Shown here: positions 14,720 to 24,198 of the stretch, in pieces | Layout: every line of letters begins with the position of its first letter | Numbering within the stretch: the first letter of the stretch is position 1 | Virus record (IMG/VR): IMGVR_UViG_3300031673_000125 | Location: 1-44,108 of that record | From: a virus | Direction: 5' to 3' (one strand) | Length of the DNA stretch: 44,108 bases | Program-made: the position numbers and the translations under genes | Notes under the pieces: generated by a model | The model's input: only the letters and a program-made list of their open reading frames with translations | Database searches by the model: none | What the model was told of the DNA's origin: nothing

Positions 14720-16960
14720 ATGGCCAACTACCGCGCAGTCGCATTAGAAGCAACAGGATTTGGCAACGTAGAAATTGCTGATGCTGACACGCTTCTGGTT
14801 GGGAACGTTGCTCCATCTAGTGGTGACCTTACTATCGGGGGCGGCTCAGCCGCAGACGGCGTCATCATCGCTGCCGGGCACGACCTCGATATGTCTGGTG
14901 ACAGCGTGCTGACGCTGGCTGGTACAGGCAACCTGAACGTCACCGCCACAGGTACCCACGCTATTTCTGGTGGCGATCTAGACGTCAACGTCACCAGTGA
15001 TTTCTCTGGCACGATGACACTGAGCGGTGGTGCCGACCTAGTGGGCACGGGTGGGTCTACCATCGGCACCTTCGATGCAATCAGCACGATCGTTGGCGGA
15101 ACGATTGGTGGGATCGTCCAGGAGAGTCTCCTCGACAAGACGGCAGCCGAACTCGTCACGGGGCAGTGGACGTTCCAGTCCGCTGGGGCAGTCAACCCCA
15201 AAATGATCGTGAAGGCGAATGGTACAGAACCAACTCCGGATACTATTCTCTTCCAAGTACAGACCAGTGCAGGTGGAAACCTCTTCTCCGTCGACACTGA
15301 GGGAGACGTGGTCATTGCCGGTGGTGAGACCGTCGCGGGAGCCGTCGTGTACACCGGGGACATCACCCTGGGTGACGGCAACAACACGATCAAGATTGGT
15401 GCTGACACTACCCCGGCACAGGGCGATAACGTTGCCATCAACACGACAGGTACGGCAGACGGCACCTTCTCGCTCACGACTGCCAACACCAACATCGATA
15501 ACGCGGGCAACATCGACACCGCAGGGAACCTCACCCTCACAGGTGGGGGCACCATCGACAGCACCGCCAATGGTGACATCGACCTCATTCCGAACGGCAC
15601 AGGTGTCGTTAACATCACCAACCTGGCGGCGTGTGGTTCCAACTGCAACGCCTGGGTGACTAACCAGGACTCGGTGGTAGGCACTGCTGAGTATGCTGGT
15701 AGTGTGTGGCTCGACGGCGACGGTGCCGCGAACATCGAGGGCTGGCGTTGGCGCAACGATGGGTCAACTCCCGATTTCCAGCTTCAGTACAAGCAGAACC
15801 CAACCGACGCGTTCGACCTCACCGAGGTGTGGACGGACATCATCACCGCAACGCCAACGACGGTGACGGTTAACGCACCTACACTCAACGCGACTACTGG
15901 TAATTTCACTACCATCACAGGAAATTTCACAGGCACTATCGCGGCCTGCGGTACCTCCTGCAACGCTTGGGAAATCAACAACGACGCAGCGGGAGGGACA
16001 GCAGAAGACGTTGGTGTGATGTTCCCCGGTGGCGACGGGGTGAACGTTCAGAACTTCCAGTTGTTCAACGACACGTCCGCTGCGCAGATGATTCTGCGGT
16101 ACAAGCAAGATCCAACCGACCCGGCAGATATGGCTGAGGCAGGGTACACGAATGTACTAACTGCTACTTCTACACAGGTAACCATCCCGGTAAACGTAGA
16201 CGCTTCTGCAGGTCTGGATGTTACCGGTGCAGCACTCACTGTAGACGCCAGCGGCATCGACTGTGGTGGCACCATCGACCTGGCAACTACGCTGAGCTTC
16301 GACGCAGCGGGCACCATCGACACGTCAGGAAATAACAACCTGACCCTCGATGCGGGCACAGCTAATGTACTGGTGACTGCGGGCACAGTGGACCTGCGGA
16401 CCAACGTCACTACCCTCGATGTACCGAGCAACACAGGCTTCTCCATTGGGGGTACACCGCTCACCAGTGTGCTATGGACAGCGACGTCACACGACGTAGT
16501 ATTCGGAGGCCCTGCGTCCAATGCAGACGCCTACCACACGCACGCCTCCGCAGCGGCTGCCGACCAGATCATCGTAGGTGGGCTTACCACCGCTGCGATG
16601 TCACAGTACCAGGCTGGATACGTCTCCGCGAACAACACCATCACACCTACCGACTGCTCAAGCGCTACGGGCACCTACTTGACCGCCACGTTCGCTGGGG
16701 TGTACGACAACGTTGCGGGGTCGATGGTAAACGCGGGTAAGATCGAGGTGCAATTCGACGCCGGGCTGGCGCCTGCGCCTGTAGCGGGTGACCCTGCTAT
16801 CTTGAGTTGGAATAACTCAGGGCAATTCAGAAATCGCCCACCGGCTGCGGGCTCGGGTAACTTCTTCACTTGGGCAGGGGTAGTTCTAGACGTGAGCACC
16901 TACGGTGCAAACCAACGCTGCACCATCGTGATTCAGCCCAGTCGTCCCGTACAGCGGTAG
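14720..16960 (+). CDS. Beta-helix-like tail fibre with internal duplication
   Basis: This 746-residue protein has GGGAGAAG upstream of ATG 14720. It is low in charge and rich in Gly, Thr, Asn and Asp, with short repeats such as GNLTLTGGGTIDS and NTNIDNAGNIDTAGN, the look of a right-handed beta-helix or hemagglutinin-type shaft. Residues of about 302-380 and 407-484 are a duplicated segment (LAACGSNCNAW / IAACGTSCNAW, then YKQNPTD / YKQDPTD). Each copy contains a conserved Cys pair. A DAYHTHASA segment near residue 595 matches His-containing linkers of phage fibres. The long open frame on the opposite strand is a by-product of its codon use. Likely a side-fibre shaft; receptor unknown. Confidence 0.7.
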   Translation: MANYRAVALEATGFGNVEIADADTLLVGNVAPSSGDLTIGGGSAADGVIIAAGHDLDMSGDSVLTLAGTGNLNVTATGTHAISGGDLDVNVTSDFSGTMTLSGGADLVGTGGSTIGTFDAISTIVGGTIGGIVQESLLDKTAAELVTGQWTFQSAGAVNPKMIVKANGTEPTPDTILFQVQTSAGGNLFSVDTEGDVVIAGGETVAGAVVYTGDITLGDGNNTIKIGADTTPAQGDNVAINTTGTADGTFSLTTANTNIDNAGNIDTAGNLTLTGGGTIDSTANGDIDLIPNGTGVVNITNLAACGSNCNAWVTNQDSVVGTAEYAGSVWLDGDGAANIEGWRWRNDGSTPDFQLQYKQNPTDAFDLTEVWTDIITATPTTVTVNAPTLNATTGNFTTITGNFTGTIAACGTSCNAWEINNDAAGGTAEDVGVMFPGGDGVNVQNFQLFNDTSAAQMILRYKQDPTDPADMAEAGYTNVLTATSTQVTIPVNVDASAGLDVTGAALTVDASGIDCGGTIDLATTLSFDAAGTIDTSGNNNLTLDAGTANVLVTAGTVDLRTNVTTLDVPSNTGFSIGGTPLTSVLWTATSHDVVFGGPASNADAYHTHASAAAADQIIVGGLTTAAMSQYQAGYVSANNTITPTDCSSATGTYLTATFAGVYDNVAGSMVNAGKIEVQFDAGLAPAPVAGDPAILSWNNSGQFRNRPPAAGSGNFFTWAGVVLDVSTYGANQRCTIVIQPSRPVQR

Positions 16961-16981
16961 TAAGACCTCTAAGGAATTACC

Positions 16982-18610
16982 ATGGCTGACCGTAGAGTCA
17001 TATCACCAGACGAGTCCGGCCTCGGTTGGATCGAGGTAGGCGATCCAGACGTCGTCGTCGTTGATAGTCTGCGTGTACCCAACACGTTTATAGCGCCTAG
17101 TGGAGGTGCTTTCCCTGGTGCACCGACGAACGGCGAGCTCTTTTGGCGTACTGACCAGCAAGCGCTTTACCGCTACAACTCCACCCTTCCTGCGTGGGAG
17201 TTAACCATACCCGATCCTGATGGGGTGGCGGTAGCCATTGGAGGTATCTCAGGAAATCCTCATGGGTTCCTAAACCAAACTGATACAGCTATCTCCTTTG
17301 TCGACGGTACCCAGACCTTCACAATTGCGCCGACTGGAGCAGACTTCACCTATTACCGCCAAGGCATAAATGTCACGAAGTCCGCGCCAGAAAACAAGAT
17401 CATCGCAAACACCGACGGTCTTCATTTCATCTACTACGACAACACAGACACGCTGCAAGATTCGCTGACTCCTTGGGATCTCGAACTCCATGTTCCAGTG
17501 GCGACTGTGCATTGGAACACAACGACAGTGGAGGGGGAGCTAGGGGAAGAGCGCCATACAGTATTGATGGAGTGGCGGACCCATCAGTATCTACATCGAG
17601 CAAACGGTACCCGCTACATCAGTGGCCTCACGATATCGGGATACGTTCTGAACAGTGACGCAGACAATGATGTCACCGTAGGGGTCAGCGACGGAACCGT
17701 ATACGATGAAGATATCGCCGTCGACATCAAGCATGCCGCAATCCCTTCTGCACGGTTTGAGCAGGTCCTTGCAGACCCGGCGCAAATACCTGTGTACTAC
17801 AGGGAGGGCATCAACGGCTACTGGCGCAAGGATGCGCCTACTTCATTCTACTTCAAGAACACTGCGGCAGGACGGGTGAACTGGAACCAGTTCACCGGAG
17901 CTACCTGGCAGCAAGCAGAAGGAAACAACGGCTACCACGTCGCTTACTGGATCTACGCTACCAACCACGTAGAAAATCCGGTGATAGCAATCCAAGGACA
18001 GCGACAAGATAACAACCTTCCCGACGCCCAAACGAATAACACTCTGCCCAATCTTTCTTTCGGTACGCTGCCGTTCCAAGAGATGAAGGTGCTTTATCGC
18101 GTTATTCTTCAGACCGGCACTGCTTATGGGGGTACACGGAAGGCCAAGGTACAAGACGTTTCCGACTATCGCTCAGTCAGCAACGTCCCTGCTGGTACGT
18201 TCGTACCGCTTACGCACGCATCTCTGGGGGATCTGCCAACCAGTGGGCACCCTGCTGCGATCATCGCTGCTGACGCCACTGCTTTTGCGGGGGTGCTGAC
18301 GACAGCAGATGACACGGCGCAAAAGGCTTTCGTCACAGTGGACGGGCACAATCATGGACTCAAAAGTGGGTTGGTGGCAAATGTTAGCTTCGCGGGCAAC
18401 CCACGCAAAGCAGCCGTAGTATTCACCACAGCGTATCCGGACACAAACTATTCCATTGGCCTCTCTGTCTACACTGACGGCAGCAACAACGCTGCGTACC
18501 TAGCCACTGTGGAGAGCAAGCTCGCAACAGGGTTCACCTTGAGTCTGCACACTGGAAATATCAACGACGTGATCGATGTCGAGTGGATCACGAAACCGGT
18601 GGGTGAGTAG
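16982..18610 (+). CDS. Tail fibre protein
   Basis: This 542-residue protein starts at ATG 16982 with AAGGA upstream. An N-terminal 'SPDESGLGWIEVGDPD' segment leads to a domain with GAPTNGELFWRTDQQALYRYN, a pattern often seen where fibres describe a repeating strand-turn unit. The middle part has EWRTHQYLHRANGTRYISGL. The last 100 residues end in VNVS-type strands (VANVSFAGNPRKAAVVFTTA, then YSIGLSVYTD), a C-terminal beta domain found in several phage fibre tips, with HNHGL just before it. The stop directly abuts the next ATG. It is probably surface-exposed. Confidence 0.65.
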   Translation: MADRRVISPDESGLGWIEVGDPDVVVVDSLRVPNTFIAPSGGAFPGAPTNGELFWRTDQQALYRYNSTLPAWELTIPDPDGVAVAIGGISGNPHGFLNQTDTAISFVDGTQTFTIAPTGADFTYYRQGINVTKSAPENKIIANTDGLHFIYYDNTDTLQDSLTPWDLELHVPVATVHWNTTTVEGELGEERHTVLMEWRTHQYLHRANGTRYISGLTISGYVLNSDADNDVTVGVSDGTVYDEDIAVDIKHAAIPSARFEQVLADPAQIPVYYREGINGYWRKDAPTSFYFKNTAAGRVNWNQFTGATWQQAEGNNGYHVAYWIYATNHVENPVIAIQGQRQDNNLPDAQTNNTLPNLSFGTLPFQEMKVLYRVILQTGTAYGGTRKAKVQDVSDYRSVSNVPAGTFVPLTHASLGDLPTSGHPAAIIAADATAFAGVLTTADDTAQKAFVTVDGHNHGLKSGLVANVSFAGNPRKAAVVFTTAYPDTNYSIGLSVYTDGSNNAAYLATVESKLATGFTLSLHTGNINDVIDVEWITKPVGE

Positions 18611-19339
18611 ATGTCCTTCTTCATCGACAACCTACGGCTTGACGAACTCACTACGGACCCCACAAGTCCCAGTGAAGGGCAGGCTTGGTACAACGTCTCA
18701 GACCTTCGATTCAAGGTATACGTAGATGGTACCACGCAGGAGATCGCCCACTTAGACGACCTTAGTGCTGGAAACATCACAGTCACTGCCACTGGGTTCA
18801 ATGGGATTCTAAGTGGCACGGATACCGATGTACAGACCGCGTTAGCGACCATAGACCAGCGCATTTTTACGCAAGCTACCGTGCCAGCGTCTACGGCCAA
18901 TGGTGCGTTGTGGTACAACACCGCAGCAGGTTGGGAAATGCTCATGGCGTACGACGCTAGCCGCAGCAAGTGGTTGAGCGCCGCAGAGTGGACGATGCAA
19001 TTTGGTCACGATTCTGGCGATGGTCAACTACTTCGCGGCTACGGGGTTAACGTTCCAGGAACTGGAGCGGGAGTGCTCGTCCCCAGAAACTGCTGTGTGA
19101 AACGCATCGCAGTGCGGACCACAGCAGACAACAACCTCAAGCGCCTCGATGTCTACGTGAACGGCTCCAGTGTGCTCAACTTCAATCTGGTAGACGGCAC
19201 CAACAGCAGCTACTACAAAAACAACGCAGTGAATCTGAACTTGAGTGAGGATGACGATGTTTGGGTGTACGTTGACTCCGCTGGGCTAGCCGTCACAGAT
19301 GTAGCCGTGTCACTCTGGTGCGCGTGGAGATGGGCATAA
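18611..19339 (+). CDS. Fibre/virion protein with C-terminal beta domain
   Basis: This 242-residue protein begins at the base after the previous stop, so the two are probably translationally coupled. An N-terminal 'PTSPSEGQAWYNVSDLRFKVYVDG' segment is the short strand-turn unit seen in many fibres (a text-like 'GQ.WYN..d.rfk.y.dG'), and it partly recurs at 'ANGALWYNTAAGWEMLMAYD'. The last 90 residues are beta-rich with VYVNGSSVLNFNLVDG. It has no signal or membrane segment. Likely a fibre subunit working with the preceding protein. Confidence 0.6.
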   Translation: MSFFIDNLRLDELTTDPTSPSEGQAWYNVSDLRFKVYVDGTTQEIAHLDDLSAGNITVTATGFNGILSGTDTDVQTALATIDQRIFTQATVPASTANGALWYNTAAGWEMLMAYDASRSKWLSAAEWTMQFGHDSGDGQLLRGYGVNVPGTGAGVLVPRNCCVKRIAVRTTADNNLKRLDVYVNGSSVLNFNLVDGTNSSYYKNNAVNLNLSEDDDVWVYVDSAGLAVTDVAVSLWCAWRWA

Positions 19340-19342
19340 ATC

Positions 19343-20395
19343 ATGGCGTTCTGGATTAGAAACACAACTGGTGGAAATGTCACCGTAGACGATCTCGGCT
19401 GCACGTTAGCCGCAGCCGAAGAACGTGACCTTCACGAGCACTTCCTGTTCGACTCCCTTCAGACAAGTGCCAATCTGGGTGAACTTCTCACCACCGGGGA
19501 CTTGGTAAGACTCGACGGTCCTGGTGGATCTACAATCCCAGCAGCAGATGCTTTTGACGATGCCACATCCGAGCATCAGTTGGGAGGCTCCGCTCATACA
19601 ACAACCACGCTATCAGAGTTGAACGCACTTGTTAGCGATGCCACTTTAGACGATTCATCAGATGCACGAGCACCTACTACTCACGCGTCTTCACACCTTC
19701 CAGGAGGGGGAGATGCGCTGACAACAGCGACTCCGGTTACTACACAAGTGGGAGCCACAGCCGCTGAAGGTACTGCGACTAATTTTGCACGAGGTGATCA
19801 CCAACATGGTGTGGGAGCCGCAGCGCCCGTTGCTGTAGGAACAGCGAACGCTGAAGGAACCGCGATCACTGCAGCTAGGTCGGACCACGTTCATGCGGGG
19901 CTAACCAGGGGCGCTAACGACTTCAGTACGTTCGCGAACAAAGGAGCACCAGTAGGCGCTGATTTACTTCTGATAGAAGATTCGGCGTCGGCTGGAATTA
20001 AAAGCTACGTCAGCATATCCGCGCTTCCACCTACGGCTCCTCTATCCAATACTGCTACGGCCACTGCAACTATTACTACCACAAGCACCACGGACGTTCT
20101 GGCAACAGGGATGACGCTCACACCTGCTGCAGGCACGTACATGGTTTGGTTCACGACGAGCGCATCCAACGCCACATCTAACAATATAGTGTACCTATCC
20201 ATCTACTCTGGTGGAACCCAAGTAGCCGCCTCTGAGCGTAGGATTAGTACGAAGTCTGCTGGCGACATCGCTGGTATAGCGTGTACCGCCAGGGTTACCG
20301 TGAATGGTGCTCAGACAATCGAAGGCCGCTGGCGGGTTGGTGGTAGTACCGGATCAATGCATCAACGAGCACTCGCGATCATCAAGGTGTCGTAA
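19343..20395 (+). CDS. Tail fibre with N-terminal attachment module and DHxH linkers
   Basis: A 350-residue protein. Residues 1-60 (FWIRNTTGGNVTVDDLGCTL, then a Glu/Leu-rich helix, then LLTTGDLVRLDG) are a module widely seen at the N-terminus of phage fibres, and probably the counterpart of the modules at 11717 and 13707. Two linkers follow, 'TNFARGDHQHG' and 'ITAARSDHVHAG', a duplicated His-bearing fibre motif. The C-terminal 130 residues (Thr-rich, then ATGMTLTPAAGTYMVWF) look like a beta-sandwich tip. The His residues could bind metal in a trimer, as in other fibres with HxH motifs. Fibre assignment is fairly safe. Confidence 0.7.
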   Translation: MAFWIRNTTGGNVTVDDLGCTLAAAEERDLHEHFLFDSLQTSANLGELLTTGDLVRLDGPGGSTIPAADAFDDATSEHQLGGSAHTTTTLSELNALVSDATLDDSSDARAPTTHASSHLPGGGDALTTATPVTTQVGATAAEGTATNFARGDHQHGVGAAAPVAVGTANAEGTAITAARSDHVHAGLTRGANDFSTFANKGAPVGADLLLIEDSASAGIKSYVSISALPPTAPLSNTATATATITTTSTTDVLATGMTLTPAAGTYMVWFTTSASNATSNNIVYLSIYSGGTQVAASERRISTKSAGDIAGIACTARVTVNGAQTIEGRWRVGGSTGSMHQRALAIIKVS

Positions 20396-20398
20396 AAA

Positions 20399-21376
20399 AT
20401 GGCAACTCCCACGAAGTACACGTACAGCATCAGCACTGACTTTCCGAATCACAAGGTGGCGTCGGACAGGTTGACGCTGGAGATACAAGCAAGCGCTATC
20501 GTCACAGCGTTGGACTACATCAACACGTCGGGCGACGACTGCGACATCTGGTTCAAGGACGCGCTGAGCGCAGGGGACAAGACGATCCTTGACGGGATCG
20601 TCGCCGTACACAGTGGGGAACCTCTTCCTGAAGTTGCGACTCCCGTGACTATCGATGGAGCACGGTTCGACCAGGATGGAAAACAGGTCATCGTTCCCAC
20701 ACCGGCACCTTCTGGGTCGTTCACATGGTATACGTCACAAGGCGACCAGCTAGATCCTCTGAAACGAGGAGAGGGGCAGCTTGCTCGGGTCACTTACGAT
20801 GCAGCAGAGACGGGCGTCAAAACGGTGGAGCTTGACTTCGCTGAAGCTGTCTACGTCCACGACGGTGAAATCAACTGGCGTGGAATAGACGACTTCGATG
20901 GAACTGACCACTTCTCCGTGTACGTAAAATTTGGTGTGTCCGAGGTGGTGCCTAACGGAAGTGGCACCGGAAATTGTACTGTAGTAAGTGGGTACATCAT
21001 CGTACCTGCTGGAGGTGCAGGTGACTACGACGTGGACCTCGCCGCAGCGTGTCCTATCCCTAGCAGCCAAGGTCCGTGGATCGTTAATGAGAAGACAGAC
21101 GAAATCACCGTGCACGTCGAAGGGCAGGAACTTGGTAAGTATGACCAGAGAGTTGTTCTTCTCCTGGTTACCCCCGATCCAATGTACCTGATCAGAAACG
21201 TGTCTATGGGCTCTCCTCGTGGCCTTTTCGAGATCGACGCCTACCTGGTTGAGTGGATGTCACGACACTGGAAGCTTGGGTTGGAAGTCAACAAAGTAAA
21301 AACTCCAACAAACCCTGTTGAGATGAGTGGCATCATTATGCTCTTCCGCTGGAACGCCACTTCGAATGGAGCGTAG
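20399..21376 (+). CDS. Virion structural protein
   Basis: A 325-residue protein. The N-terminal 80 residues (YTYSISTDFPNHKVASDRL, then IVTALDYINTSGDDCDIWFKDALSAGDKTIL) are a pattern I associate with phage virion proteins that precede a variable beta domain. The remainder is beta-rich and acidic, ending in VEMSGIIMLFRWNAT. It is the last structural-type gene before the patatin-like gene, which starts 3 bases after its stop. Its exact place in the particle is unknown. Confidence 0.6.
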   Translation: MATPTKYTYSISTDFPNHKVASDRLTLEIQASAIVTALDYINTSGDDCDIWFKDALSAGDKTILDGIVAVHSGEPLPEVATPVTIDGARFDQDGKQVIVPTPAPSGSFTWYTSQGDQLDPLKRGEGQLARVTYDAAETGVKTVELDFAEAVYVHDGEINWRGIDDFDGTDHFSVYVKFGVSEVVPNGSGTGNCTVVSGYIIVPAGGAGDYDVDLAAACPIPSSQGPWIVNEKTDEITVHVEGQELGKYDQRVVLLLVTPDPMYLIRNVSMGSPRGLFEIDAYLVEWMSRHWKLGLEVNKVKTPTNPVEMSGIIMLFRWNATSNGA

Positions 21377-21379
21377 AAA

Positions 21380-22273
21380 ATGAAACGTGGATTGGTGATG
21401 TCGGGGGGTGGAAGCAAAGGTGCTTTCACCCAAGGCGTCTTGGTAGAACTGGCGAAAACAGGAGAGGACTACGAGTTCGTTTCTGGGGTTAGCGTAGGTG
21501 CGTTGCAGGCCGGGATGATTTCCCAGTTCCCTGTTGGAGAGTTGTTCAAAGCTGCAGAAGCGCTGGACAGCATCTGGCTCGGTATCAAAGGCGACAAGGA
21601 CATCTACAAGAGATGGATTTGGGGCAAGCTCGCGGGCCTTATAAACAAAGACGCTTTCTACAACTCGTCGGCCCTACGAGAGATTATCAAAAAACATGTA
21701 AAGGATGAGAAGGCTGCTGCTTCTGGACGAGAGATAAGGATTGGCTGCTGCGCATACGGTGGTGGCCACTACTGGGAGGCTACACAGGACACGCCAGAGC
21801 TCTGGAAGTGGGTGTGCGCCTCGAGTGGATTCGAGCCCTTCCTTGAAGGAAAATGGATCGAAGACGACTTCTGGATGGATGGCGGCTATCGTTGTGTCAC
21901 TCCGTTAAGCTCAGCCATCGCTGCAGGTTGTGCAAGCATCGACGTGGTTCTCACTGGACCTCCTGTAACGAGCGAGCGGGATCCTCACGACAACTGGCTT
22001 GGAACGAAAAGAAACGCTGCAACAGTAGGTCTGCGTTGTGTAGACCTCATGTCTGCCGAGATTTTCCTGCGTGACGTCAAGTATGCATTGTTGTGCAACA
22101 AACTAGTAGACGCTGGTCATCCAGACGCGAAGGGAAAAAAGAAGGTGGACATCCGTGTATTCATGCCTGAGCACGGTCTTGGTGACAGTCTGGATTTCAG
22201 TCCAGAAGTGCTACGTGCAAGAAGAGCACACGGGATTGAAGTGGCTCAAAAGATACTGCAAGCTGAAGGTTAA
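21380..22273 (+). CDS. Patatin-like phospholipase
   Basis: This 297-residue protein has the patatin hallmarks. The oxyanion-hole loop GGGSKGAF is at residues 9-16, the nucleophile elbow GVSVG at 36-40 (Ser38), and the catalytic Asp in DGG at 167-169. The Ser-Asp dyad is therefore intact and activity as a lipid acyl hydrolase is expected. There is no signal peptide, so it acts in the cytoplasm or enters with the virion. It sits between structural genes and a group of membrane proteins, which suggests a role in membrane disruption at entry or lysis; this is inference. It could instead act on lipid signalling. Family assignment is strong, biological role open. Confidence 0.9.
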   Translation: MKRGLVMSGGGSKGAFTQGVLVELAKTGEDYEFVSGVSVGALQAGMISQFPVGELFKAAEALDSIWLGIKGDKDIYKRWIWGKLAGLINKDAFYNSSALREIIKKHVKDEKAAASGREIRIGCCAYGGGHYWEATQDTPELWKWVCASSGFEPFLEGKWIEDDFWMDGGYRCVTPLSSAIAAGCASIDVVLTGPPVTSERDPHDNWLGTKRNAATVGLRCVDLMSAEIFLRDVKYALLCNKLVDAGHPDAKGKKKVDIRVFMPEHGLGDSLDFSPEVLRARRAHGIEVAQKILQAEG

Positions 22274-22276
22274 CCC

Positions 22277-23266
22277 ATGTATGGCAACACAATGGTTTGG
22301 GGGCTTCTTACCGGAATGTTCATCCTGGGGGTGTACCTTGTTGACAAATTGATAAAAAGGGGCGACGCCAACCCATCAGCTACATGGATGCAGAAACACG
22401 TTGTCGTTGTTGGTATTGTCGCTGTAGTAGTTCCTGTAGCTGTTGGCATAATTATAGTGAACACAACTGTGTACGGAACTACAAAGGTTGTTAGCAGGCA
22501 CAGCGTTCACAGTGTGTCTACAATGCCAGCTGCACTTGAACCACCAAAACCTGAACCAATTCTTAAACTTATTATTTCAGACGGATCTCAGGAAACAGAC
22601 ATAACAACACTGAACCTTTGTAAAATAGATGAAGTAACAATGATCCAAAATGGGGCTGTACATTGCGAAGATACACAGTCACCAATAGTAAAAGCATGGA
22701 TGGCTGATGTACGTGTACACGAAGATCGCGCATTAGAAAAATTTATAAAGCACCAAGTCAAAAAGAAAACGTACAAAAAATTACATGTAAAACAGATCCA
22801 GCGTGAATTAAAAAAACCAAAAGTTATGCAGCAAAGTTTTTTGAATTTGTTTGCACAAGCAGTGACAGGTACCAATGCAGAAAAAGCTACTACAGAAACG
22901 AAAACAACTGTTACAAAAAAACCGTTTAAAGACAGGTACGCAACAATATTTTATTTTCTTGCATTAGTCTTAGGTGTACTTGGAAAATACTACTGGGATT
23001 ATTTCGAGGACAAACGTATTGGTAAACAGGTTACTTTTCAACCACACCTCATTGTAATAAGTTTTATCATAGCTGGTTTGGTGTACTACTCAATCCAGCA
23101 GGGGCTCGAAAAAGAAGCAGGCAGACTGTCATCTCAAGGGGTGCTGTTTGCGTTCAACAACGGGTTCATGTGGCAAACGGTACTGACAAGCCTCAGCCGA
23201 TCTAGGAACGGCCACGCAACCCTCACACCAGGGACTGACCCAAAACCCGAAGAACCATCGGCGTAA
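22277..23266 (+). CDS. AT-rich multi-spanning membrane protein, unknown function
   Basis: This 329-residue protein starts 3 bases after the patatin stop. Predicted membrane helices are at about residues 5-23, 40-62, 222-238 and 255-272. Between the second and third lies a basic domain of about 150 residues with Lys-rich helices (HQVKKKTYKKLHVKQIQRELKKPK). The C-terminus holds GVLFAFNNGFMWQTVL. Base composition is striking: the 60 bases 22741-22800 are 27% G+C, against about 60% in most neighbours, and Lys is almost always AAA. This suggests recent acquisition or a different expression regime. Possible roles include membrane anchor, channel or superinfection exclusion; none is shown. Confidence 0.65.
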   Translation: MYGNTMVWGLLTGMFILGVYLVDKLIKRGDANPSATWMQKHVVVVGIVAVVVPVAVGIIIVNTTVYGTTKVVSRHSVHSVSTMPAALEPPKPEPILKLIISDGSQETDITTLNLCKIDEVTMIQNGAVHCEDTQSPIVKAWMADVRVHEDRALEKFIKHQVKKKTYKKLHVKQIQRELKKPKVMQQSFLNLFAQAVTGTNAEKATTETKTTVTKKPFKDRYATIFYFLALVLGVLGKYYWDYFEDKRIGKQVTFQPHLIVISFIIAGLVYYSIQQGLEKEAGRLSSQGVLFAFNNGFMWQTVLTSLSRSRNGHATLTPGTDPKPEEPSA

Positions 23267-23318
23267 GGTAACAGAAACCAGGGTCATCTTGTAAAATCAG
23301 AGGAAGAGGAGACGAACC

Positions 23319-24149
23319 ATGAAGAAGATACTTGTGATGTTTGCTACGCTAGGTCTAGTAGCACTGCTCAGCACCCCCATCGAAGCACAGCCTACGGCGA
23401 CAACCACCCCCGCAATGGCACCCGCTGTGCGCGTTGCTCCGATGGCTCCAATCATGCGAGCTCCAGTGATGCGCCCCGCACCACGTCCAGTAGCCGCCCG
23501 ACCGAAGCCAGTCATAAAACCTGCTGCAATGATTGCAGTAATGGCCCTAGCGACGGCCCCTGTAGCTGCGATGCCAGCGCCAGCAGCTATGGAAGCTGTG
23601 ATGGCACCTGCAGCCGCTATGGCAGCCCCAGATGCAATGGCACCTGTGGAGCCCGTAGAGCCTGCAAAAGCTGCACCTGTGGCAAAGAAAGACTCGAAGG
23701 GGAGTGTGGTCGGAGGGTGGATCCTACAGGTGATCCTGTACCTTCTAGGCGTCTTCCTGGCAGCCTTCATTCCCATCTTCACCGCGTGGCTGTACAAAAA
23801 GTTCAAGCTCACCAACCTGCAGAGTAAGGACATGATCGACGCCATCGTGCTAAAGGCAGCCATGTTCGGTATCGGGAAAGCCGAGGAAGCGTCTCACAAG
23901 CTCAAAGACAACCCGATGGACAGCGCCAAGAAACTCGATTTGGCTGTCGCGTCCGCCAACAAGTACCTGGTGGATTCAGGACTCCCTGAGAAGGGTGCCG
24001 ACTACCTCAAGGACGTAATCGAGTCGGCGTTGGGTCTTAACCGAAAAGAGGGTGACGGCAAAACCGCAGCAGCCAAACCCGAAGAGAAGCCCGAGGAAAA
24101 AGACGAAGAGAAGAAAGACGAGCCCAAAAAAGACAAGGACGACAAATAG
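23319..24149 (+). CDS. Secreted/membrane protein, LLH-holin-like
   Basis: A 276-residue protein. ATG 23319 is preceded by GAGGAG. Residues 1-23 form a Sec-type signal (MKK, a hydrophobic core, then IEAQ). Residues of about 24-125 are a flexible Ala/Pro/Met-rich linker. One membrane helix spans about 133-157. Then comes a helical domain (KLDLAVASANKYLVDSGLPE, then YLKDVIESAL) whose pattern resembles the C-terminal part of LLH-type holins. The tail is Lys/Glu/Asp-rich. Some LLH holins have one N-terminal membrane helix; here a signal peptide and long linker are added. A lysis role is plausible because of the neighbours, but a structural membrane role is equally possible. Confidence 0.5.
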   Translation: MKKILVMFATLGLVALLSTPIEAQPTATTTPAMAPAVRVAPMAPIMRAPVMRPAPRPVAARPKPVIKPAAMIAVMALATAPVAAMPAPAAMEAVMAPAAAMAAPDAMAPVEPVEPAKAAPVAKKDSKGSVVGGWILQVILYLLGVFLAAFIPIFTAWLYKKFKLTNLQSKDMIDAIVLKAAMFGIGKAEEASHKLKDNPMDSAKKLDLAVASANKYLVDSGLPEKGADYLKDVIESALGLNRKEGDGKTAAAKPEEKPEEKDEEKKDEPKKDKDDK

Positions 24150-24160
24150 TTGCTCGTCCG

Positions 24161-24182
24161 GGGGCACCTTCGGGTGCCCTTT
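24161..24182 (+). terminator. Rho-independent terminator (UUCG tetraloop)
   Basis: A GC-rich 7-bp stem, GGGCACC (24162-24168) and GGTGCCC (24173-24179), is closed by the very stable TTCG loop and followed by TTT. It lies 12 bases after the stop of the holin-like gene. The T-tract is short, so termination may be partial. Confidence 0.75.
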
Positions 24183-24198
24183 ACCAAGGAATATTACG

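Noticed and set aside
14728-15756. 342-codon open frame on the minus strand
   Set aside because: It mirrors the codon pattern of the fibre gene on the plus strand, has no ribosome site, and its product is a low-complexity Pro/Ser/Val sequence. All other genes run on the plus strand.
21853-22074. Separate small gene inside the patatin-like gene
   Set aside because: An overlapping frame with Arg/Ser/Cys-rich, biased composition and no ribosome site; it is a shadow of the patatin-like gene.
24052-24198. N-terminal extension of the coiled-coil membrane protein
   Set aside because: The extension would overlap the previous gene and read through the terminator hairpin; ATG 24199 has AAGGA correctly placed.
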